Source: Paenibacillus piri (lineage in GTDB: Bacteria; Bacillota; Bacilli; Paenibacillales; NBRC-103111). Taken from it: a DNA stretch of 64,000 nucleotides. The position numbers and the translations under genes were made by a program. Location of the stretch: positions 186,001-250,000 of the forward strand of contig NZ_SMRT01000002.1 in NCBI RefSeq assembly GCF_004354045.1, written 5' to 3'. The notes beneath the pieces were generated by a model. It had not been told where the DNA came from. It worked only from the letters and a program-made list of their open reading frames with translations, and made no database searches. Below, piece by piece: positions 48,996 to 57,592 of the stretch. Every line of letters starts with the position of its first letter. Within the stretch, counting starts at the first letter, position 1.

Positions 48996-50840
48996 ATGGA
49001 AGTCTTTAGGCAGTTGAAGGAGTACTACTGGTCTGAAAAAAAGCTGTTGATTGCGTCCGTTATTTCGCTGATAACCGCAACGGCATTAGGACTGGTATAC
49101 CCGAATTTACTTCGTTATTTGATTGACGAGGTTATCACCAAGAGGCAATTTTCGTTAGTTCCCGGCTTGGCCATGCTGGTCGTCGGGGTTGTGAGCTGTA
49201 AAGCGCTGTTTCAATTTTCGCACGGTTTTTTCAGCAGCAAGCTTGGCAATAATACGGCCTACAACCTGAGAAACGCGCTGTACGAAAAGCTGCAGTATTT
49301 ATCGTTCCAATATTACGACAAAGCAAGAACCGGCGATTTAATGTCCCGTCTGACCGCGGATCTGCAGGCTGTCCGTGATTTTATCGGCTTCGGATTCGTC
49401 CAAATATTAAACGTTTTCATGATGTTTACTTTCGGCACGATCATGATGCTGACCATCAATTGGCAGCTTACGCTGATTACGATGATTTCGATGCCCGTAC
49501 TCGTCTTTACGGCAATTCGCTTTGAGGGCAAAATTCACCCTGCGTTTCGGTCGATCCGCAAGTCCATGAGCTCCATGACGACCTCCGTGCAGGAAAATAT
49601 TACAGGCGTGCGCACGGTCAAATCGTTTGCCCGCGAGCCTTATGAAATCGGGAAGTTTTCCGAACGAAACGAAGACTACCGGATCAATAATGTGACGACC
49701 TCCGGCATCTGGGCGCGTTATTTTCCGCTGATGGAGATTTTGGCGAATTTAAGCGTTGTCATTTTGTTGGGAACCGGCGGCTATATGGTCATTACCGACA
49801 AGATTACGTTGGGCGAGCTGGTCGCCTGCTTCAGCTTGATTTGGTACATTATCGGCCCGATGTGGCAAATCGGGTTTCACATCAACAACTATACCCAATC
49901 GAAGGCTGCCGGCGAAAGGCTGCTCGAGGTGCTTCATCATTATGTGCATGTTAAAAACAAAGACAACGCGATTGAGCTCGCACCCGATCGGGTCAAGGGG
50001 CATGTCCGGTTTGAAAATGTGTCGTTCGCTTATACGGACCAGCAATCCGCACTCCGGCATTTTGAAGTGGATGCCCGTCCGGGTTCGGTGATCGGTCTGC
50101 TGGGCGGAACCGGTTCAGGCAAATCGACGGTCGTTCAGCTGCTGCTGCGGGCCTACAATATCAAGGAAGGCCGAATTACGCTGGACGGCATCGATATTCG
50201 CGATGTGACGCTGGAAAGCTTGAGAGCGCAGATGGCGATTGTGTTCCAGGAGACATTCCTGTTCTCGTCTACGATACTCAATAATATCGCCTACGGCGTA
50301 CAAAATGTGACCATGGAGAAAGTCATTCAGGCGGCGAAGCTTGCGAAAGCGCATGATTTCATCATGGAGCTGCCGCTCGGCTACCAGACGATTGTCGGAG
50401 AACGGGGAATGGGGCTGTCCGGCGGGCAAAAGCAGCGGATTGCAATTGCCAGGGCGCTGTTGAAGAACCCGAAAATATTAATTCTCGACGATGCGACAAG
50501 CGCTGTCGATATGGAGACGGAGCATGAAATTCAAATGGGATTTCAGGAGGTCATGCAGGGAAGAACGACGTTCATTATCGCTCACCGGATTTCTTCCTTG
50601 AAGCATGCCGATGAAATTATTGTGCTCGATCAAGGGCGGATCGTTCAGCGCGGTACGCATGACCAGCTGATGAAGCAGGAAGGCCCGTATCTCGAAACAT
50701 ATAAAATCCAGTTTGCCGACAAGGCGGATGCCGTACTGCTGGAAGAGTCGATAGAAGGCTTGCTGGCATCCCATCAGGAGCGGGTGGAAAACCAGGTGGC
50801 CGCAGCGGGTCAACCAAAACGCGGGGGGTACATACAGTGA
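48996..50840 (+). CDS. ABC exporter half-transporter with degenerate catalytic site
   Basis: 614 residues: six-helix exporter domain (about 1-315), then ATPase domain. Walker A is GGTGSGKST, signature LSGGQKQ, Walker B ILILDDATS. The residue after the Walker B Asp is D499 instead of the catalytic Glu. This matches the degenerate subunit of heterodimeric multidrug exporters such as BmrC/BmrD or TM287/288. GAGGAGGGT precedes ATG 48996. Overlaps the next gene by 4 nt. Substrate cannot be told; lipophilic drugs or peptides are plausible. Confidence 0.92.
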   Translation: MEVFRQLKEYYWSEKKLLIASVISLITATALGLVYPNLLRYLIDEVITKRQFSLVPGLAMLVVGVVSCKALFQFSHGFFSSKLGNNTAYNLRNALYEKLQYLSFQYYDKARTGDLMSRLTADLQAVRDFIGFGFVQILNVFMMFTFGTIMMLTINWQLTLITMISMPVLVFTAIRFEGKIHPAFRSIRKSMSSMTTSVQENITGVRTVKSFAREPYEIGKFSERNEDYRINNVTTSGIWARYFPLMEILANLSVVILLGTGGYMVITDKITLGELVACFSLIWYIIGPMWQIGFHINNYTQSKAAGERLLEVLHHYVHVKNKDNAIELAPDRVKGHVRFENVSFAYTDQQSALRHFEVDARPGSVIGLLGGTGSGKSTVVQLLLRAYNIKEGRITLDGIDIRDVTLESLRAQMAIVFQETFLFSSTILNNIAYGVQNVTMEKVIQAAKLAKAHDFIMELPLGYQTIVGERGMGLSGGQKQRIAIARALLKNPKILILDDATSAVDMETEHEIQMGFQEVMQGRTTFIIAHRISSLKHADEIIVLDQGRIVQRGTHDQLMKQEGPYLETYKIQFADKADAVLLEESIEGLLASHQERVENQVAAAGQPKRGGYIQ

Positions 50841-52693
50841 TCGATTCAGAGAAGCAACAAGCGCAGTCCGGCGGCGACGAGCAGGCGGGCAGGCGCTTCG
50901 TTTACCAGGATGACGAGCTGCTGGACAAAGGCTTCGATTGGGTGCAGGTAAAGCGGCTGGGCCAATATTTGAAGCCGTATTCGAAGCAAATCATACCCGT
51001 CATTATAACGATGATGATCGTTGGCGCATTAACGAAGCTACTTAATCCGCTGCTGATCGCTTACGCTATCGACAATGTGCTGCGCGAGAGCGCTCCGCGG
51101 CATGGCGATACGACGCTTCTGCTCCAATGCGTGGCCGGTATGCTGACTTTATATGTCATCCAGTGGGCGGCCAACAACTACCGGATCCGGTTTACGAATA
51201 AGGTCGGTCAAAAAGTGATCTACGACCTGCGTCACGATTTGTTTAAAAATATTCAAAGCCTGTCGTTCCGGTTTTTCGACAAGCGGCCTGCCGGTTCGAT
51301 TCTCGTAAGGATTACGAATTATGTAAACTCTTTGCAGGATTTGTTTACAAACGGCGTCGTTAATCTGATGATCGACTGCGTGCAGCTGATCGGCATCATT
51401 TTTATTTTGCTCTTTTATAACGTCAAACTGGGCTTGGCGATCATCGTGACGGTGCCGGTCATGTTCATGGTATCGACGAGGCTGCGCGTTTTGATCCGGC
51501 GTTCCTGGCAGGTCGTACAGACAAAGCAGTCGCGAATTAACGCCCATTTGAACGAATGCATTCAGGGCATCAAGGTAACGCAGGCTTTTACCCAGGAAAA
51601 GGAAAACATGGCGTTCTTCGATCAAATGAATCTCGATAACCATAAATCGTGGAACCGCGCATCGATGCTCAATCAGACGTTTAACCCGATCATCGAAGTG
51701 ACGGGAGCGATCGGCTACTGCATTTTGTTCTGGTTCGGCTCCCACCTCATTCAACAGGAGGAAATTACAGTCGGACTGCTGGTCGCCTTTGCGACCTATA
51801 TCGGTCACTTCTGGGAGCCGATCAACCGGCTGGGCCAAATGTATTCGCAAATGCTGATCGCGATGGCTTCGTCCGAGCGGATCTTCGAATTTATCGACGA
51901 AAAGCCGAACGTGGCGGAATCCGCGAGCGCCAAAGCGCTGCCGAAGGTACAGGGCAATATCGAGCTGACGAAGGTCGAATTCGAATATGAGCCGGGACGC
52001 AAAGCGCTGAAAGGCATCGATCTAAGCGTGAAAGCGGGCGAATCGATCGCGCTGGTTGGCCATACGGGCTCCGGAAAAAGCACGATTATTAACCTGCTGT
52101 GCCGCTTTTACGATATTACCGGCGGCAGCATCTCGATCGACGGTCATGACATCCGGGACGTTACGGTGTCCAGTCTGCGCTCCCAGGTCGGCATTGTGCT
52201 GCAGGACACATTTATTTTTTCCGGGACGATTCGCGATAATATCCGTTTCGGCCGGCTGGATGCGACGGACGACGAAGTGGAATTCGCCGCCAAGGCGGTG
52301 CGTGCGCACGAATTTATCGTCAACCTGCCGCAGGGCTATGAAACCGAGGTACAGGAGCGCGGCAATGTGCTGTCGATGGGACAGCGCCAGCTGATCTCGT
52401 TTGCCCGCGCCCTGCTCGCCGACCCTCGCATTTTAATTTTGGATGAGGCGACCGCGAGCATCGATACGGAAACCGAGCTGAAAATCCAGGAGGCGCTGAA
52501 AACGCTGCTGGCCGGCAGAACGTCGTTCATTATCGCGCACCGTCTGTCCACAATTCGCAGCGCCGATAAAATTATCGTGCTCGATCATGGCGTTATGATG
52601 GAGCAGGGCACTCACGAAGAGCTGTTGGCGCAAAAGGGGATTTATTACGGCCTGATCCAGGCGCAGTACAGGTTTTTGAGAGAGGTCGGATAG
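50837..52693 (+). CDS. ABC exporter half-transporter, catalytic partner
   Basis: 618 residues from GTG 50837 in a GTGA overlap with the partner gene. An N-terminal cytoplasmic extension of ~35 residues precedes six membrane helices, then the ATPase domain: Walker A GHTGSGKST, Walker B ILILDEATA with catalytic E537, and signature LSMGQ, where the second Gly of LSGGQ is Met. The altered signature and the partner's D499 would face each other in one composite site, leaving one fully active ATP site per heterodimer. A terminator follows at 52824. Confidence 0.92.
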   Translation: MIDSEKQQAQSGGDEQAGRRFVYQDDELLDKGFDWVQVKRLGQYLKPYSKQIIPVIITMMIVGALTKLLNPLLIAYAIDNVLRESAPRHGDTTLLLQCVAGMLTLYVIQWAANNYRIRFTNKVGQKVIYDLRHDLFKNIQSLSFRFFDKRPAGSILVRITNYVNSLQDLFTNGVVNLMIDCVQLIGIIFILLFYNVKLGLAIIVTVPVMFMVSTRLRVLIRRSWQVVQTKQSRINAHLNECIQGIKVTQAFTQEKENMAFFDQMNLDNHKSWNRASMLNQTFNPIIEVTGAIGYCILFWFGSHLIQQEEITVGLLVAFATYIGHFWEPINRLGQMYSQMLIAMASSERIFEFIDEKPNVAESASAKALPKVQGNIELTKVEFEYEPGRKALKGIDLSVKAGESIALVGHTGSGKSTIINLLCRFYDITGGSISIDGHDIRDVTVSSLRSQVGIVLQDTFIFSGTIRDNIRFGRLDATDDEVEFAAKAVRAHEFIVNLPQGYETEVQERGNVLSMGQRQLISFARALLADPRILILDEATASIDTETELKIQEALKTLLAGRTSFIIAHRLSTIRSADKIIVLDHGVMMEQGTHEELLAQKGIYYGLIQAQYRFLREVG

Positions 52694-52823
52694 AGCGGCT
52701 GGATAACCGGGAACGGGGAAGCCGGATGCGAACATCGTTTTCGGCGGCCGCAGGTCGGCTCAAGCATGTAATATGGGCTATCCTGCCCGTACGCATGCCG
52801 TCACGTCACGAAAATATAGAGAG

Positions 52824-52857
52824 AAAGCGTCCCGTGCCGGGGCGTTTTTTCTTTTTT
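52824..52857 (+). terminator. Terminator of the ABC exporter operon
   Basis: CGTCCC (52828-52833) / GGGGCG (52839-52844) with one G-T pair, then T6 and a further T-run. The remaining part of the 304-nt gap to 52997 shows no clear promoter or gene. Confidence 0.8.
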
Positions 52858-52997
52858 GAAATAGCGATTTCCGCGGTCGGACATCAGCTTGGAGGCGATA
52901 CGGGCTTTATCTTTTGTGCTAATCAGACAGTCGTTCGAATAGACTAGGGGGAAAGGTTGTTTACTCCACCAATACATCGCAATTCAAGGAGGTACAA

Positions 52998-54506
52998 GTG
53001 GAACACACAACAGTTTGGAAGCTGGACAATAAGTGGATTGTCAGCTGTGGAAGCTTAGCCGTCGTTGCCATGTTGCTTTCGATATTTTATGTCTACATAT
53101 TGCATCATACTGTAACGCGATACCGCGTCATTGCGGGAACGGAAGCGATTGGAACCGTCAGCAATCCTTCTGTCATACGGGACTGGCTGGCGCAGAAGCG
53201 AGTTGCGGTCAAATCGCAGTATCCGACGGTTCAGGCCGATGTTGAAGTTGCGGAGCTGCAATTTTTGGAGGAACGGGAGTACAAAGCCGTGTACGATAAC
53301 GCCGGCGCCATCGCTCAACTGGAGAAGCGGACCAAGCTCAGGACGAAAGGCATGCAAATCCGGATTGATGGAAAACCGCTTGGGCTCGTTAAAGATGAGG
53401 CAGCCGCGCAGTCGTTTTTGAATATGGCCAAAGAGAGGTTAATTAAATCGAGCGGCAAAGGAAAGGTTCGAATCTTGACGGCGCCGGGGAAAGCCGGGAA
53501 TGATATGTCCGGGGCGGCATCCGGCGAAGCTGCGATTCTAGGGGCAGCCGTTGAAGCCGCGAGTCAAGCAGCACCGGAGACGGTTTCGCCTCTCGGTGTA
53601 TTTGAGTCTGTGCAGTTTTTACAGCAGGTCGAGCTCGCTCCTGTCGAGGCGAAGCCTGAGGACATAAGCGACAGCGAAGCGATGATGAACCGGATCGAAA
53701 CCGGCGATGTTCAGCCGTTGACCTATAAAGTCGCAGCGGGAGACTGCGTGTCCTGCATTGCCTACAAGTTCAAAATCAGCAAGCAGGTCATTTACGATAA
53801 CAATCCGTGGATTCAAAACAATTTGATCCGGGTTGGCGATGTCCTGGATTTAACCGTCCTGCAGCCTTTGCTGGCAGTCAAAACGGTAGAGAAGCGCATC
53901 GAGACGTTCGAGGTCCCGTATGAGACGAACTACGTGGAGGATGCCGAGATGAAGGCGGGCTTGAAGGAAACGCTTGTTCCCGGCGAAACCGGCAAGAAGG
54001 AAGTAACCTACCTGACGACACGCATCAACGGCGATTTTAAGGAGGAGACGGCAGCAGCGGAAACCGTTATCATACCGAGCGTACCGGCGCTTGTCAAAAA
54101 AGGGACGAAGGTCATCCCCGGCGTCGGCACAGGAACGTTTGCCTGGCCGGTGTACAATGCGAAGCTGACGAGCGAATTCGGCAGGCGCTGGGGGAGCTTC
54201 CATCCGGGGACCGATATGGTATCCGACAATAAATCGATCATGGCGGCCGATCATGGCAAAATTGCGTTTGCAGGCTGGAAAACCGGCTACGGCAATTGTA
54301 TTGTGATCGATCATCAGAACGGATACAGCACGCTGTACGGCCATTTGAGCAAGATCCAAGCGAGCGAGGGCGAATCGGTACAAAAAGGCGAACGGATCGG
54401 CACGATGGGCACTACCGGCAATTCGACGGGCGTCCATTTGCATTTTGAGGTGCGCAAAGGAGACAATCAGCAAAATCCGCTGCAATATTTGGGCCGTTTG
54501 CCTTAA
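52998..54506 (+). CDS. M23 murein endopeptidase with LysM and G5 domains
   Basis: 502 residues from GTG 52998 with GGAGGTAC upstream. N-terminal membrane anchor (about 15-37), an uncharacterised region to ~235, LysM (YKVAAGDCVSCIAYKF to VGDVLDL), a G5 domain (ETFEVPYETNYVEDA onward) and a C-terminal M23 peptidase. Zinc ligands are in FHPGTDMVSD and HLHFEV, with LYGHLSK between. It should cut peptide cross-links while bound to glycan. The LysM contains C-x2-C where the family usually has T and S or G. Confidence 0.92.
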   Translation: MEHTTVWKLDNKWIVSCGSLAVVAMLLSIFYVYILHHTVTRYRVIAGTEAIGTVSNPSVIRDWLAQKRVAVKSQYPTVQADVEVAELQFLEEREYKAVYDNAGAIAQLEKRTKLRTKGMQIRIDGKPLGLVKDEAAAQSFLNMAKERLIKSSGKGKVRILTAPGKAGNDMSGAASGEAAILGAAVEAASQAAPETVSPLGVFESVQFLQQVELAPVEAKPEDISDSEAMMNRIETGDVQPLTYKVAAGDCVSCIAYKFKISKQVIYDNNPWIQNNLIRVGDVLDLTVLQPLLAVKTVEKRIETFEVPYETNYVEDAEMKAGLKETLVPGETGKKEVTYLTTRINGDFKEETAAAETVIIPSVPALVKKGTKVIPGVGTGTFAWPVYNAKLTSEFGRRWGSFHPGTDMVSDNKSIMAADHGKIAFAGWKTGYGNCIVIDHQNGYSTLYGHLSKIQASEGESVQKGERIGTMGTTGNSTGVHLHFEVRKGDNQQNPLQYLGRLP

Positions 54507-54654
54507 TATCGGGCAGGCGAAGGGCATATTCGGTACAGATCGGGGGCGGCGGCTTCCGGTCTTATTGGGCTGAATTTGCAAAATGCTTCGCGAACCGCTA
54601 CTCTAAAAATGGAAGTATATGCATGTCGAAAGATGAGGAAGGGGAGGAATCGTT

Positions 54655-55476
54655 TTGTTGTCCACTCGTTTGCTGTGGCGCACGGTCGGATTGGCCGCTT
54701 TGCTCTCAACGCTGCTGTGCATCGCAGGCTTTGTGTATGCGATCAATCAAATTATGTACCCCCGCAAGCCGGCTCCCCTTGAAACCGCCGCACCGCAGGA
54801 AGCGGTAAAACCGAAGGAATCGTTGGCGAGCAAGGAGAAAATCCAGATAGTCGCATTAGGCGACTCCTTGACGGCGGGAACAGGGGATTTGACAGGTCGG
54901 GGCTACGTCGGACAAGCCAAGGAAAAGCTGGAAAAGCAGCTTGGCAAGCCGGTATTTATTTTAAACAATTTCGCCATTCCCGGTTTTCGGACAAGCGATA
55001 TGCTGAAGGATATGGAGTCGAAAAGAGGGATTGATACGGCGCTTGCAGACGCCGATGTCATTATGCTGACGATTGGCGGCAACGATTTGTTTGCCGGCGG
55101 GCAGGGGCTGTTTAACGGCCAGTCGGACGAATCGTTCGACCCGAGCGCGGCGCAGGAACGGATGCCGGATGCGCTGAAGCGGCTGGAGCAAATAATGGAC
55201 CGGATCGCCAAGCAAAATCCGAATGCGGTTATCTGCTATGTAGGACTGTACCATCCTTTTCTGGATATCGATACGAAACGGGAAGGCTCGCTCCTTATTC
55301 AAAAGTGGAATACGGCGGCGTTTGAAATCGCCAACCGCTATCCGAATATGGTCGTGGTGCCGACCTACGATTTATTCGAGGTCAATTTGGGCAAATATTT
55401 GTACACGGATCATTTCCATCCGAATCAGGACGGATATGAACGCATTGCGGAACGAATTGCGCAGGTCGTCAAATAA
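54655..55476 (+). CDS. Membrane-anchored SGNH/GDSL esterase-lipase
   Basis: 273 residues from TTG 54655 (TTG 54658 equally possible), 6 nt after GGGGAGGA. N-terminal membrane anchor (about 8-31), then the SGNH hydrolase domain: block I VALGDSLTAG (nucleophile Ser), block III TIGGNDLF and block V DHFHPNQDGYERIA. The position and domain resemble YpmR of B. subtilis. Likely an extracytoplasmic esterase acting on lipids or wall polymers; substrate unknown. Confidence 0.88.
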   Translation: MLSTRLLWRTVGLAALLSTLLCIAGFVYAINQIMYPRKPAPLETAAPQEAVKPKESLASKEKIQIVALGDSLTAGTGDLTGRGYVGQAKEKLEKQLGKPVFILNNFAIPGFRTSDMLKDMESKRGIDTALADADVIMLTIGGNDLFAGGQGLFNGQSDESFDPSAAQERMPDALKRLEQIMDRIAKQNPNAVICYVGLYHPFLDIDTKREGSLLIQKWNTAAFEIANRYPNMVVVPTYDLFEVNLGKYLYTDHFHPNQDGYERIAERIAQVVK

Positions 55477-55533
55477 GGGAGAAACTTTTCATTATATACG
55501 GCCCTGAGATATGGCCTCAAGGGAGTGTTTGAT

Positions 55534-56493
55534 ATGGAAAAGCAGCCGGAAACCGTATTGTCGGTCAAAAATGTAAAGAAATCGATCAAGGGCAAAGAAA
55601 TTATTAAAGGCATTTCATTCGATGTATTCGGGGGCGAAATTTTCGGTTTTCTCGGGCCGAACGGATCGGGTAAAACGACTACCATCCGCATGCTGGTCGA
55701 TCTGATCGCCCCGACGGAAGGATCCATTACAATTTGCGGCTTTGACGTCCATAAGCAGCATAATGAAGCGCTTCAATATGTCGGCTGCATCGTCGAAAAC
55801 CCGGAGCTGTACCCGTATTTGACCGGATGGGAAAACCTCGAGCATTTCGCCCGCATGCTGCCCGGCGTATCGGACCGGCGCATCCGGGAGGTGGTCGAAA
55901 TCGTCGGAATGGATGCGCGCATTCATGATACGGTTCGCACTTATTCGCTCGGCATGCGGCAGCGTCTCGGCATCGCCCAAGCGCTGCTGAACAGTCCGAA
56001 GCTGCTTATATTGGACGAGCCGACCAACGGTCTCGACCCGCAGGGAATCAAGGAGATGCGCGAATTTATACAGCGTTTGGCCGAAACCGGGCTGAGCCTG
56101 TTCGTATCCAGCCATCTGTTAAGCGAAATTCAGCAAATGTGCGACCGCGTCGCCATAATCAGCCAAGGCGAAGTCATCAAGGTCGGCGAGGTCGATGCGT
56201 TAATCGACGAATCGGCCAGCCGCGTCATATGGCGCGTTTCCCCGTTCGAGCGCGCGATCGGCGTGTTGAAGAGCCGACAGGACGTGCTTGTGCTGGAAGC
56301 CGAGGAAGCCGCGTCGTCCGATGGAATCGAAGCGTCGGCGTCCGCGATCGTGACGCAGCTCAGTCCGGAGGCGGTACCCTCTCTGACCCGGGAGCTGGTG
56401 GAAGCCGGCGTTTTGCTGTACGGCGTAGAGACGAAAAGTCCGACACTGGAAGATTTATTTTTGAGCTTGACGGAGGGGAAGCGCATTGGTTAG
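55534..56493 (+). CDS. ABC transporter ATP-binding protein
   Basis: 319 residues from ATG 55534, 8 nt after GGGAG; GTG 55525 overlaps that site. Walker A GPNGSGKTT, Q-loop, signature SLGMRQRLGIAQAL, Walker B LLILDEPTNGLDP and the switch histidine in SSHLLSE. A C-terminal ~90-residue extension with DUF4162-like character follows. It energises the ABC-2 permease encoded next, with which it overlaps by 8 nt. Substrate unknown; such pairs often export antibiotics or lipids. Confidence 0.92.
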   Translation: MEKQPETVLSVKNVKKSIKGKEIIKGISFDVFGGEIFGFLGPNGSGKTTTIRMLVDLIAPTEGSITICGFDVHKQHNEALQYVGCIVENPELYPYLTGWENLEHFARMLPGVSDRRIREVVEIVGMDARIHDTVRTYSLGMRQRLGIAQALLNSPKLLILDEPTNGLDPQGIKEMREFIQRLAETGLSLFVSSHLLSEIQQMCDRVAIISQGEVIKVGEVDALIDESASRVIWRVSPFERAIGVLKSRQDVLVLEAEEAASSDGIEASASAIVTQLSPEAVPSLTRELVEAGVLLYGVETKSPTLEDLFLSLTEGKRIG

Positions 56494-57478
56494 TTTATAT
56501 CCGTTGGTGAAAAACGAATGCATCAAGATCGTGAAGAAAAAACGGCTGCTTGTCGTTTTGCTTATATTGGCCGCACTTATCCCGATGTTCACCTATGCGC
56601 AAATGAAGGTGGCGGAAAACAACCTGAAGCAGTTCGGCACGAAGGATTGGCGTGCGGAGCAGCGGCAAAAAATAACGGACTATACGCGAAGCATCGGAAG
56701 CGCCCGCGTGCCGGAGGAATGGAAGCAGTTCCGCCGCGTCGAAGTGATACTGGCCCAATACTATTTGGATAAAGATGTGAATCCCGCGGAACCGAACGGG
56801 GTAACCTTTACAAGAGAATTTCTTAAAAATGCCGTCGGGCTGTTTATTCCGCTGATGATCATGGTGATCGCTTCCGACCTCGTATCGTCCGAGCATTCCA
56901 CCGGCACGATCAAGCTGCTGCTGACAAGGCCGGTCGAGCGATGGAAAATATTATTGAGCAAGCTGATCAGCATTATATTGTTTACTTCGCTCATTGTTAC
57001 TTGTACGGCGCTGCTTTGTTATCTGATTTCAGGCGTTGTATTCGGTTACGGAGGCTGGGATATGCCCATCTTCCTCGGCTTCAAGGTCGTCGGCACGGAG
57101 GTGGATACATCGTATGTGCGGCCCGTCGATCAATGGGTTTATCTCATCATGGAATTCGGGCTCGTCTGGTATTCCGCATTAATTGTTGCGGTTATGTCGC
57201 TGATGATTTCCGTTCTAATCCGAAGTACGGCTGCCGGAATGGGGCTGATGCTGGCGGTGCTTATATCCGGGACCATCTTGACGAATATGGTCTCCTCGTG
57301 GGAGACGGCCAAATATTTATTTATGGTCAATTTGCGCCTTACGGATTATTTGACAGGCAGCCTTCCGCCCATTAAAGGCATGGATTTGCCGTTTTCGTTG
57401 ACGGTGCTGACGGTATGGGGAGCGGCATCGATTGTCGTATCCTTTATGGTGTTTACGAAAAAAGATATATTGAACTAA
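56486..57478 (+). CDS. ABC-2 type transporter permease
   Basis: 330 residues from TTG 56486, inside the end of the ATPase gene and preceded by GGAGGGGAA. Six hydrophobic spans: LLVVLLILAALIPMFTYA near the N-terminus, a ~75-residue external loop, then VGLFIPLMIMVIASDLVSSE, ISIILFTSLIVTCTALLCYL and three more. RPVERWKILLSKL is the cytoplasmic coupling region typical of ABC-2 permeases. The promoter of parE overlaps its last codons. Confidence 0.9.
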   Translation: MVSLYPLVKNECIKIVKKKRLLVVLLILAALIPMFTYAQMKVAENNLKQFGTKDWRAEQRQKITDYTRSIGSARVPEEWKQFRRVEVILAQYYLDKDVNPAEPNGVTFTREFLKNAVGLFIPLMIMVIASDLVSSEHSTGTIKLLLTRPVERWKILLSKLISIILFTSLIVTCTALLCYLISGVVFGYGGWDMPIFLGFKVVGTEVDTSYVRPVDQWVYLIMEFGLVWYSALIVAVMSLMISVLIRSTAAGMGLMLAVLISGTILTNMVSSWETAKYLFMVNLRLTDYLTGSLPPIKGMDLPFSLTVLTVWGAASIVVSFMVFTKKDILN

Positions 57479-57497
57479 CCGCGCAAGATGTTATAAT
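57470..57497 (+). promoter_or_regulatory. Promoter of parEC
   Basis: TTGAAC (57470-57475), 16-bp spacer, TATAAT (57492-57497). It begins inside the last codons of the ABC-2 permease gene and gives a leader of about 90 nt before parE. Confidence 0.75.
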
Positions 57498-57592
57498 GCA
57501 CATTAGAAACTTGAAGCACCTTTATCTGCGCGCAATTGCGCACAATACCGATTCACAGGCTTCAAGCGCTTCAGACTTTAAGGGAGGCTGCG

